64,000 nt of DNA from the NCBI RefSeq assembly GCF_014839805.1, contig NC_051117.1, forward strand, positions 3,968,001 to 4,032,000. Direction: 5' to 3'. This DNA comes from Manduca sexta. Lineage: Eukaryota; Arthropoda; Insecta; Lepidoptera; Sphingidae. Positions 1-10,615 of the stretch are shown here, in pieces; within the stretch, counting starts at the first letter, position 1; each line of letters opens with the position of its first letter. A model generated the notes under the pieces. It had not been told where the DNA came from. It searched no databases and worked only from the letters and a program-made list of their open reading frames with translations. The translations under genes and the position numbers were made by a program.

Positions 1-1194
1 CTTCGCCCCGCGTGACGTCTTCATGTTGTTTGTCCTTTTCGCGCACGTAATTCCCCCGTTACTCTACGCAGGTTCGAGAGGGATGGAAGCAGTACAGATT
101 GCCCCCCGTGTAGGAAGAAAGTTTTTGAAACTGTTCCCTGGACGTGAAACAAGTTTTACAGATTTCGCGCAGACAAAACTTTTTTGATTTGACGGGTTTA
201 TTTACACCTTTTGAAAATTATTTTAATTTTATTTTGTTGTTTGGTAAACAATACGTGATTTTATCATTTTCGGTGGATTGTATTGAGATGCTGTTTTTAC
301 GTGTCCAATTGGTATTGCGGTTTTTATTGGTACGAATAAATTAATAAGCAGATGTATTTATAGCTGTTATTACGTGCTGTTTCAATAAAGGCACGTCTGA
401 GAGACGCCTAATTTAGTTGTGATTGTCATTAGGGTAATTTTACGTAGGCAGATTTATGTGATTAAATTATAAAATATACAGCTTTGGCTGCTCATTAAGT
501 GTGATTTGAGGTATATTCATTTTGTACCAACGTAATGACTAGGTTTTTATGCCTGTTTTGATGTTAGTAACTAAGCATTAACGGTTAATTTGGATAGGTA
601 TGATATACGAAATAACGCAAGTGAATTACCATCAATAACACTTAAAAAAATTGCCAGTCATGGAACTATCAATAAAAAAAATATTTAAAAAAATTTGCCA
701 CACACGGAACCTTAAAAAAATCATGTTAAACATGGCCGAACTGTCCGAGCTCGCACAGATTATAGAATGGGGTTTTTTAAATTCAACATGCGTACGTCAT
801 AGCGAGCGACTCAATCATTGCGCCATGAATGTTTCATGAAAAAACCAGTTGGCAATTACACCCCGCTTTCTTGTAGCCGATGGACGTGTTCCGAACTTTT
901 AGACTTTTTGCGCGATGACCAATTAGTCGATACTGTGTGCTACGTACGTTCTTTTTGATTTTGAATAGTAAATAGCTGAAAATTAGATACATATTTGAGT
1001 GTGTTGGGTTGTAGACAATGCATTCGTTGGGTGAGGAAAGTGAAAATGGCTATTTTAAACTATATTTCTTACCTAAGACGTTACAGGGTGTTGATTATGA
1101 ATAATAAATGTATTTTTAATATGAAATGGTGGTCGCCCAGTACTCACCATTCGATAGCAATTTATTGAATGTTTAAGTTACTTTATTGAGGTTT

Positions 1195-1330
1195 TACACT
1201 CCTATTCTATATGAATTTTAATCATGCCAAATATCATTCATCTGCGCGCGCAATGTCCTTAAAAAGGTGTACAAAATTTTTCTTCGTATATTATTCCATA
1301 GATTATATTAGGATAATGACCTCAAGTCAC
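1195..1330 (+). repeat. Dispersed repeat shared with the ci intron
   Basis: The order ctatatgaattttaat, gccaaat, tcattc, cgcaatgt, aaaggtgtacaaa, cgtatattattcc-tagat is repeated, diverged, at 62670-62820. Copies of this block at about 33897 and 40085 carry it too. Confidence 0.5.
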
Positions 1331-1703
1331 AGGCCACGGGCCTAAGCAACTAGATAACACCGCTCTACTTTATAAAGCTTAAAAGCTCACGTTAGCATAA
1401 AAGCTTGCCATAAAATAGCCTAGATTATTAAACATTAAACACTAGACCGCTAAAAAACTTAATCAAACAGGTTATTTTATTAACTATAGTGGCTAATTAT
1501 CATTTTATGAGTACTAACTGAACATAATTTAAGAAATCGTAAAGTTCCATATTCTGTATGTCGGCTTTCAACGAACCATTATATTATTGGACAAACTGGA
1601 AGCTTTTCTTAAAACTAAGACAGATTTATTAAGGTCTGAAGTGAGAAATAAAAACTAAGCCCCTTTCTGTTGGGTATTAACACTGCGAAATCTGAACAGG
1701 CGA

Positions 1704-2043
1704 TATACAGGGTGATTTCGATTGTGATTTTAAGCGGTTTACGTTTGATATATTGCGTCCAGGTTTTTTTAAACGGATTATTTTGCTAAAATTGTTTCTG
1801 CAGTATAAGACCTTTGGATTTATGTCGTATTAGGTATCGTGTGCTAATTGATATAAAGTTTAGGTTTGAAATGCCTTTGTAATTATGTGATAAGAACCCA
1901 TTTAAAATAGATAACACCACTTCATTAATAAACAAACCGCCAACAAGAACCAAATCAAATACTAATAAATCCATAAAATCGCTAAATTAACGAGGCGAAA
2001 ACGACCGAATAAATGTTACCTACGAAATGACTCACCCTGTATA
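1704..2043. mobile_element. MITE-like element with TATACAGGGTGA ends (A1)
   Basis: The left end TATACAGGGTGATTTCG and the right end CGAAATGACTCACCCTGTATA form a terminal inverted repeat; the interior is AT-rich and non-coding. Also at 34412-34745 and 40598-40935. Confidence 0.5.
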
Positions 2044-2469
2044 ACAAGTCCTTCCAGGAAGGCCCGAGTGGACACCGCGGGTGCATTCACGGCCACCATA
2101 TTGTTATAGTTTTTATGCTAAAATATTTGCCGATACTAGAAATGCATTGGTTTTAGTAATACTGGCCTACGTTAGTAAATTTTAAAAAATACAGTATGTT
2201 CTATTTTTAAACACAGATATTAGTATGGAAATTGCATGTGCGTATTTATGAAGTTAAGTTTAATAATTTTACTTTTATTTCAATGTGTTAAGATTAATTT
2301 TCAAGTATTTTTATATAACTTAACGTTAAAACTGTCTAAAAATTCATTCATTGGAATATACGCCCAATTAGACTACAATAGGGCGAAAAAATTCTAAGTA
2401 AATTGTAGTATTTTTTTGAGGATCACATGGCTTACTCCATAGTAATCTCAGTACACCACCCAACTAGTT

Positions 2470-2845
2470 AAACTAAATCTCTTAGCCGTGTTTCGGCCAC
2501 GGCAGCCAATCTTAACGGTAATCAGCCAGGTACGAAGGAGATAATATAGTGCACAAGTTCGTGCGCAATACACAGGTGCACTCTTTGTTCCTTCATACTC
2601 ATAGTTCGGTGAGACGGTAATCCGACATGACCGGAGAGTCAGGCGCAGGACCACTGCCTTTACGTGCTTTCCAAGACACGGATATATCACACCGCCAACT
2701 TCCTTACTTCGAACTGCGATTAGGATTTTTTTAGGATGGGAAAACGCAGTAACAATTATTTTTTACCCGACCCGGGATTCGAACCCAGGACCTCAACGCC
2801 GTAGTACTCGTACCGCGTACGCATTACTACGCCACCGAAGCAGTC
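2470..2845 (-). repeat. SINE family III, tRNA-headed (A1)
   Basis: On the - strand the head reads GGTGGCGTAGTAATGCG (box A-like) and then GGTTCGAATCC (box B, 2775-2785), followed by a body of about 300 bp. The body matches a SINE I know to be widespread in Lepidoptera, recognisable by a gccgtgt-tcggccacggc motif near its end. An 80-codon frame over it is an accident of the repeat. The same element is in the other two copies of the block. Confidence 0.8.
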
Positions 2846-3608
2846 GTTAATTAAACTATACATAAACCTATGTATATAAATACACGCACATGTCCAGTAC
2901 ATAAGTATGTATGTAATCCCAAAACACATGTAGTCATCACTTTCCCAACCAAGACTTGATATCAGATCTCTGGGTCTGACATATCAATCGGCCGCGTTGA
3001 ATAATGTAAGAGACTCGATCCACATCTGTATGCTTACTATTAATGGAGCTGGATTGCGTCTTGGCTTCAGAAACTATCGGATATCAAGCCCTTAACCTTA
3101 ATGGAAGCAAAATAACTATTATAATTTGTTAATTTCTTGTCTATCCTAAAAAAAATCCTTATGAACAAGAATAAAGAAGAAGAGGGGGTTCCCGTGACCA
3201 TGGAGACTGCAAAATCTTCGAAACGTCGGTAGAAAATTATAATACACAAAACCGCGATAAAATTCGTAAAATAGTTTTATTTCATAACCTACGCTTGCTT
3301 TTAGAAAATTGAAAAAATATTTTCCGAGATAGGAATCCAACCTACTTAAGGCTTGAGATTATTCATCTTAATACTAGATTGTAAACAACTTAGACAAGGC
3401 TAAACATTTTCTAATATTTCATTATAACTTCCTTTACCTAGGAATTAAAACAAAAAACAAAACTCAGACAATAAAACCTACATAAAATTTTAAAAAGAAT
3501 TTAATGTAAACGAAATTATGTAAAGGGCTATTTAAAACTCATCCATGTCAGATTTAATGTGTCTATAAAGTGTCATCAGGCATTAGACGCATTCCGTCCA
3601 GTGACGTT

Positions 3609-3805
3609 ACATTCGGGGAGAAGGCAATCGCACACTGACGACTTTTAATCGCACCTGTCTTAAGAAAAAAACTAATTTTTATGTTACAAAAATGGCAAAA
3701 TAAATAGGAACATTCGGGGAGAAGGCATTTGCACTCTGACCACTTTTAATCGCACCAACTTTTAAACAAAAAGCAATTTATTACAAAAGTGGCTAAATTT
3801 ATATA
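3609..3805 (+). repeat. Two tandem units of about 99 bp (A1)
   Basis: The phrase acattcggggagaaggca starts at 3609 and again at 3708, each followed by acttttaatcgcacc. Function unknown; also at 42479-42675. Confidence 0.85.
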
Positions 3806-4913
3806 TGACATTGGTAAAAAAATTCGTCGTAACTAAGTTAACCAACGACTTTATGCATATTTGAGTTTTATAGTTTTATGCATTGGCTTTTGACATTTGC
3901 CGTTGAAATTTTATAATAAAACAAACGAGATACAATTGATGCGAAATTGTAACTTAGGCCAATTGTAAACTAACGACTACTATCGTAATTCTACAGTCGA
4001 AAGGGTAAAGTTGTAAAGTTGCTATCTTCAACAATTAACATTAAGCGTCAGCATAACTTCGTATGTGTGACTTAACAACGTTCATTTTATTTAAACGTGA
4101 ACTATTAAATAATTTGCTATGTGCAATAAATAAAAAGTTATAGGTAGACCATTATGCATACGGTTGCAAACATATTTTTCAATTAACCGTCGACTCAAAA
4201 ACATTCAGAGTCTAGTAATTTACTTAACGATTCTACAATTTGTTTATTTGACATCTACGATTTCACGATGCAATTAAAAATCGATAATGTACGCCCTTCC
4301 TTATTTCACAAAAATCCAAGAAACTTATTCCAATTTAATAAGGTTCAAATTACTATAACAAAGTTATCACGACCTTCGATTGCGCGGATCGCATTAATGA
4401 ATACAAGTTAAATGAAACGTCGTATTGTATTTCGTGCCCTGGTTCTTCTATAAATAGTTTTTATTATTACAAATGTAAATGCTAATTGAAAACAACTGTA
4501 TTTAATTGAAGATGTAAAAATATCAAGATAAAATCGCTCTTATTGCTTCGTAATTGCGAGTTTGTAAATTATAAATCCATTGATCTGTTTTTGTGTAAAT
4601 TGAATCGTTGGTTCATTATTCGATTATAATATTATATGATTCGAATACTTTTAGAATCGATATCTTTCCCTTTAAAATACAGTGGCATTTTTTTGATAAG
4701 AAATATATTTAATACTTATAAGTACTCGTTATTGTGTATTGTTTTGGTTGGACGCCTTACAAATAAACTGTATTAAATGATTTATTTACTTACAGTATTA
4801 TGTTTTATTGCCAAAATCGTTGTAATCAAAGAAGATTGTCCCAAATTGTTCATAATATTATATTTTAATATCGATTTTATGTCTCTAATTAAAGTTTAGA
4901 TAATATATTTTTC
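3806..4913. other. AT-rich non-coding stretch (A1)
   Basis: No exon, tRNA or transposon end recognised. Conserved collinearly at 42676-43809. Confidence 0.6.
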
Positions 4914-5211
4914 TTTACGGACACGACAACGTGCTCCTTTGCATCTGATGGTAAGTGAAGTGGGGTCCAATAGAATGTCGACTGACAAGAGATTACCCCT
5001 CGACAGTCGACACAATTATGCCGGCCTGTTGGAACCGTATATACACAAGCCAATCCCGGTGGTCGCTATTATGGTGGGTTTAAACCAAAGGTTTAAACCC
5101 ACCATAATAGCGACACTTACGTGGGCTATTATGGTGGGTTTAAACCTTTGGTTGGTCTATTTTCGGGCGGATATAAAATATATCCTATCACCAGCAATAA
5201 CTATATTGTTA
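4914..5211 (+). repeat. Dispersed repeat R4 (A1 copy) with internal foldback
   Basis: Begins near catctgatggtaagtgaag, contains ccaatagaatgtcgactgac, cgacacaattatgccggcc and, near the end, gggcggatataaaatatatc. The same modules occur at 30951, 36945, 43810 and, on the - strand, at 18495 and 28770. It looks like an ancient dispersed lepidopteran element of unassigned class. This copy carries the palindrome at 5062-5114 and ends at a Helitron insertion. Confidence 0.65.
5062..5114. repeat. Perfect 25-bp inverted repeat with 3-base loop
   Basis: Arms 5062-5086 and 5090-5114 are exact reverse complements around AAA. A third, direct copy of most of the arm follows at 5125-5146. Absent from the corresponding site in contig 3. 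Confidence 0.95.
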
Positions 5212-5453
5212 CTAGTTGACCCGACAGACGTTGTCCCGTCTCAACTATGAATTTGCAGCGCGCATTCTGTCAATCGCTGAAATTAACTTCTCTTAAATTT
5301 TCTAACGTTCCGCTCAACTTCCTTAATTTTTTCTTTCATAAGATCCTTCTCCTGACAATAACACACAACAAAAAAAAAATGTGAAATCGGTCCAGTCGTT
5401 CACGCGTGATGGCATGACCAAAGGAAATAGGGATTCATTTATATATATACAGA
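5212..5453 (-). mobile_element. Non-autonomous Helitron, 242 bp, with empty site in contig 3
   Basis: On the - strand it begins TCTGTATATATATA and ends with a short GACA/TGTC stem and CTAG. It sits between A and T, as Helitrons do, with no target duplication. The contig 3 copy reads gtta-tagtaatt without the element, giving exact ends. The internal sequence (cgcgtgaacgactggaccga) is shared with the 3' part of the Helitron at 51363-53284. Confidence 0.9.
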
Positions 5454-6656
5454 TAGTAATGCAATATCTTCGCCGTAGGACTCTATACAGGAATATAGAG
5501 TCAGTTAATGTGATTACAAACACGTTCAAAATTATCAGTGACCCACATGTTTACACGAGATTTATAGAGTGGTAGACGAAGATAAGAGGTCACGGGGTGA
5601 TTAGGCCTACGATTTCATTGTGACAGCGCCAAATAAGTTTCTAATAAAGAGTTAAATTAAAATAAGTTCTTAAGTAAAAGTAGTAACGGTGAAAATAGAC
5701 TGCTGACTTCTTAATTTGTACAATATGTGGGTCTACCTATAATGAAGTCTTTAAATGTTGTTCTATAGTTATTCAGTTAGTAATTTTCGGTCTTCCTAAA
5801 ATGTACCGAAGAATTGTCAAAAAGCAAACGTCGCTAAAGTAAAGGCCTTCAGACAAAGATCATAATTTGCAATAACTTTCAGTGAAGACGTTAACCATGT
5901 ACGGGGTTATTTGTAAAACACTAATAACGAAGAGCGATACTATTAACATCATAAATGTTTTTTTTTTCTATCTGATTAATTATTAATCAGATTAATATTA
6001 AATTGATTATTCTTAATATAAACAACTCTACGCGAAGAAATCACTAAACAAGAATACCGCACGCGAAAAGTTCCAAAGATACTAAAAAATACAGATCTAA
6101 AAATGTATCAGAATAACAAAATTAATACAATAAAAAATTGCTTGGCTGTTTTTGATAGATTAAATTGTTTTGTAAAGAGTCATAGAACAAAATATGTTGT
6201 TTCTAATGTAAGTAATAAAGTCCTGTGAAGGAATTAGGTTTTTACACATAAATCTGTATACGCTAAATTAAAAAAATACTTCGACCTGGTGAAGCAAGCT
6301 CTTTTACTACTATTTATAGGTATCTTACCTTTCTTCAATTCAATTAACACATTTCACCTAATTCTTCAAACCTAAATGGAACCTCTCCATATTTCATGAC
6401 AGAATCTAATGTCTAATGCACTGCGTAGGCGCAGTGATAAAAAAAACTTTATGAAACCAAATTAAGATGTTGCGGTCGACGATTGCTCAACATTAGATTG
6501 TTTATGGTTTTTGTAGGTTTATTACCATCCTCAATTAATAGGTTTACGGGTCTTGTTAACTTTGCTTGGCGTGGTGGTTAAATTTCGTGTGAATATTTAA
6601 GCATATGAGGCCAGTCTCTCGGATGCGATATAGTCACAAAAGTAATGGAAAAAATT
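5454..6656. other. AT-rich non-coding stretch with a short palindrome
   Basis: Only notable item is the 21-bp perfect palindrome TCTGATTAATTATTAATCAG-A at 5971-5991, made of homeodomain-type ATTA cores. Equivalent to 44403-45590. Confidence 0.6.
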
Positions 6657-6989
6657 TCAAATTTCAAATTTTGGCAGGTGAGTCGTTTTTTTGGGTATTT
6701 TTTGTTTTAGCGATGATGCGGCCGACTGTGAAGCACACTTACTCATACGAAATCGATTCATTCGCGACTTGAAGAGCTCCAAATTGAATCTACGCGGAAA
6801 TAGACACGACGGTAGAGAATTCCACAATTTGACTATCCGCACAATAAAGATAAAAGCAAAGCGCTTAGTACTTGACTGTAGATAACACAAGCGAGCCAAA
6901 GATGCAAGCATAGCGCTTAGTAATTGACCGTAGTATAACAAAATCGGGCTTAGAATCACGCAAATCAATTCACAAAACATTTCCGACAC
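6657..6989 (-). pseudogene. LINE reverse-transcriptase C-terminal remnant (A1)
   Basis: A 110-codon open frame on the - strand. Residues about 40-80 (bases 6749-6872) contain RIVKLWNSLPSCLFP and FNLELFKSRMNRF. These match the C-terminal tail of jockey/CR1-type non-LTR retrotransposon polyproteins, where a RxxxxWNSLP...FK...N pattern is typical. There is no start context, no upstream polymerase and no endonuclease, so it is a fragment and not a gene. The same frame is intact in contig 3 (45591-45923) with a handful of replacements. Confidence 0.6.
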
Positions 6990-8028
6990 AAAAAGGCCTA
7001 TAAAACTAACCAGACTATCAATAAAAATAATAGTTTTATTACCAACATAGTGTCGAAATTTATTGTTATAACTGATTTACGACTGTCTCACATCCCGTTT
7101 TGTTATATTTATGGCTATATTATTTTTATAGTGTTATTGCGAATTTATAGCTTAATATATTATTTATAACGCGCAAATTGGTCTGATCGATTTATCATAT
7201 CAACGTGAATGTTGACAGGTGTTATATTTGGGCTAATTTATTTTTGTTTGTGAAATTGTAAATTTTATGATGTACGAAGTGTTTGGGGCTTCGCCGCGTG
7301 AGTAACCTTTTCTGCTACATAAGGCCCTAAATATTGCGACGCAAGCGCCATCTGTTTAAAAAATTCTACTGTTACGCATGGACTCAAATTAGCGAGATAA
7401 AAAGTAGCCTATGTGTTAATACAAGGAATGATCTACTACTTATATTATTCTAAATCCGATCAGTTTACTTTACTTCTAACAAACATCTTCACAATCTTTC
7501 GCATTTATTATTTTAGTAAGTAGAGTGGTCAATAAACCTGAGCAAAAAATCTCAAATCGGAGAAACCTTGAAACAATCCTACCGTACATCATCTTTGTCT
7601 AACTCCAATGGTTTAGGCAGCGTACGTCAAGATAGCAATTTTTTTTCGACTTAATTTAATGTATCGTTATATTATGACCAAATTAAAAAACATCATTATA
7701 AATTGTAGCATTGTTATTCTAACGTAAAACCAATATTACTGTAAAGTTTCATCCAAATCCTTACAAACTTTCGCATTTATAATATTAGTAGGACTTCATG
7801 TAACAAATAGTATTCAATATACATTGTACTATCATTGAAACATAGTATGAAAAGTTCGTGCCTTCATCCCAAAAGGGTAGGCAAGGGGTTAACTAATACA
7901 TTCACACTTCCTCGAGCTTTTATGCCGCTTATGATATTATGAAGTAATAGGGAACGAATATGACAAGGGACTAGCCTTTTGCCGTATCAGAAGCAAATTC
8001 TTTGACTGACTCCCAAGAGGTTAGTTCT
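6990..8028. other. AT-rich non-coding stretch
   Basis: Contains two diverged repeat termini (ctttcgcatttattatttta near 7497; ctttcgcatttataatatta near 7769), otherwise nothing recognised. Equivalent to 45924-46970. Confidence 0.55.
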
Positions 8029-8215
8029 TTAAGGTTAAACCTAGTTTGGGAGCCGGGGGACTTATTATCATTTTGTGTTTTCTCTGTCAGTAAATATCTA
8101 TCACAGTTCATTTTCTTAAAGTTAAGGTTAAACTAAGTTTGACAGGTAGGGGACCTATAGTGTTCATCATTTTGTGTACACTCTGTTTGTTAATACCTAT
8201 GACAGTCCATTTATA
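8029..8215 (+). repeat. Two diverged tandem units of about 93 bp (A1)
   Basis: Units starting ttaaggttaaac at 8029 and 8122, each with gggggac or ggggacc, tcattttgtgt and ctatcacagt or ctatgacagt. Also at 46971-47155. Confidence 0.75.
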
Positions 8216-9194
8216 TATTTCTGAAATAAACTATTTTTATTTTAATCCAGAATATCTAATTATAAATCACCTGAAAATCAAACCCAAATACATCACGGTT
8301 CACGCCCAAATACCAACACCAACGACGTTAAAAAAAACAATAAAAATATATTAATAATCTTCCCCTAAAATCCGATGTAGTACATAAAGTATATTAGTCA
8401 GCAATGTTTAAATTATAAAAAACGATAAACGCCCGGAATGGAGTTTTGGAAGCTTTTTAATCCATATGCAGCGAAAATAAACAAGTTCAGCTATTGTAAA
8501 CATTTGCCGGGCGAGCGTGCGCGTACGCATGTAGGAGAAATTGATCCGAGGTTATTGTTAAAAATAATATTTCTGTGTATATTATCAGAAACGCGCAGAA
8601 TACTAAGTTGGTATAAATTATGTCAGTATTTATATTTCATAAATACAAGAGAAAAGAAGCTTTAATAAATAAACCATGGTTTATGAACAGGCAGTCGAGG
8701 AAAAATATGAAGATAATTTTACCTGAAAATTAGAGACATATTTATGAACCAATTAATTAAATGATATTATCTGAAGGATTCATTATTATAATACCTAAAT
8801 GTGTTTCAATGATGTGTCAGGTCCGAAATCTTTGGAGGAGGCCTGTTTCACCAGTGCACTTCCAAAAGCTAACAAAAAGATGTATCAATGATACAATCAC
8901 TTACAATAAACTACATTGATGATTCATTTCATTCACATCTATTGTCAAACCGCTACCACGACCCCAAAACTCGCATTTCACACGATCCAATAAGGAAACG
9001 ATCGATCCAAAATGTCGTCCGACGTGCACGAATTACCGAGTCGCGTTGACGTACACGCAACGCTCACGACTGTTTACAAATAAATCATCTGGCATTATTT
9101 TATTGCTAGGAGCTGGTGCGGTCACTTCCGCCCGCCATGGTTCTAAATTTGAATTAGGGGTCATTTGAAAATGTCCTCGGGTTTTCTAGAACAG
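8216..9194. other. Non-coding stretch
   Basis: A 75-codon frame at 8438-8665 (also 47368-47598) is open in both copies but resembles no known protein. Nothing else recognised. Confidence 0.5.
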
Positions 9195-9417
9195 TTACTA
9201 GCGTAGTTGTATGTCGGTACGACTGCAGGGAGGTCTCGGGTTCGATGCCCGAGTCGGGCAAAGATATTAGGTTTTTCTACTGAGTATCAGCCCGGAGTCT
9301 GGAATTTGCCTGATATGGCGATAGGCTCGCATCCCATCACATCATGGGACGGAAAGTGGGTGTAATAGTTGCGCCTCTGCCTACCCCTTCAGGAATAAAA
9401 GACGTGTGTGTCTACTA
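9195..9417 (+). repeat. SINE family II (A1)
   Basis: Head with box A-like gcgtagttgtatg and box B ggttcgatgcc, then a body with the family markers tgatatggcgataggctcg, catcatgggacggaa and gcgcctctgcctacccc, ending in gtgtgtgtct. The same family is at 24974, 58693 (reverse) and, as a body fragment, at 31605. Matches a SINE common in moths and butterflies. Confidence 0.85.
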
Positions 9418-10173
9418 ATACAATGTTGGCCAAATAGATCGACTAAACAGCTTGTGTTCACGGCATGACTTACCTACCCAAAATGTACACCATTCCGCAA
9501 TAGACAGATTTGAATGGGGGTTACAAATAGACTATATCCCAGATTAATATAATATAGGCAATTTTATTCTGGTAAAGTCAATGCAAGCGGAACCGCAATC
9601 AATACTCAACACGTAGAAATATATTCGAAATGTCCCGACAACCAACATATAATTACTTATCAGTGATATTTATACTCTTTTAGATATTAGATTCTTTAAT
9701 TAATATAAAGTAAATGTTACAGCGGTGTATCGAACTTTCTACCCGAAGGCAAAATCAACAAACTTTAATTACATTTGGAGATCATATTTAATTAATCGAA
9801 AATATAATACAGATATTAAAATACAAGCATACAAAAAAGCGTACGGCTAGCTTTTACCACCACCGAATCCAACCCGGGCACGAATTGTTTTTGACCTCTC
9901 TGAATCACCTAATCTACGGAAACAATACTAAAGAGTCAATTAAATAAACATTATAATAGACAAGATTAAAATTTTACTTTAAACGTAACAAGCGACTCGT
10001 GGTAGAGGCGCGGGTCATTGCACCTCGACGCTTTTGAATTATGATGTTCGCTACAGCGCGGATATGCGCAGGAAGTTCCTAGATATGTAGATAGACCTTG
10101 GGTACTTGTTAATAGGCTAGCTACTTGACTGGCATTTATTTATTAGTTAATACCAGTTCGATTTCGTATATAA

Positions 10174-10310
10174 ATATCGGCCCTGTATACTGTCCCACTG
10201 CTGGGCACGGGCCACCTCTACTACTGAGAGGGGTTAGGCTTTAGTCTACCACGCTGGCCTATTACGACTTAGTAGACGTCTCATACCCCAAAAATTAGAG
10301 GTCGTCATTA
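10174..10310 (-). repeat. SINE family I remnant (A1)
   Basis: The ccctgtatactgtcccac start and the cacgctggcct motif are clear; the rest is diverged and the tRNA head is missing. Confidence 0.65.
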
Positions 10311-10469
10311 CCTTTATAGGTCATAAAACTTATATGCTACTAATACAACTCTATCTTCTTCTTTTAGAATAACAGTGTCAGTTGACGTATACAATAATAA
10401 TTTCAATATATTACACACAATTATTATACAAGTAAATTGCATTTTTGCCTGTATTTTCTACCACTACAA

Positions 10470-10615
10470 AACTATGTATCTGATTGGCACCAGCAACATT
10501 ACCTGGCTACCTTCGAAGGCCCTATTCCCACCTAGAAGGCCCCCTAGTATTGGACATGTTGATAGCAACCGTGATCATTTACCATCAGATGAATCGTACG
10601 CACGTTCGCCGTAAA
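10470..10615 (+). repeat. Transposon 3' fragment (A1)
   Basis: Ends in gatcatttaccatcagatga followed by tcgtacgcacgttcgccg, a typical terminus of lepidopteran dispersed repeats. The diverged orthologue is at 49325-49465. Confidence 0.45.

Noticed and set aside
2448..2690. 80-codon - strand frame repeated at 35174 and 41337
   Set aside because: Lies over a SINE and is disrupted differently in each copy.
2766..2845. Candidate tRNA gene (box A and box B present)
   Set aside because: No convincing acceptor stem; it continues into a SINE body, and the same head-body unit is a known repeat type.
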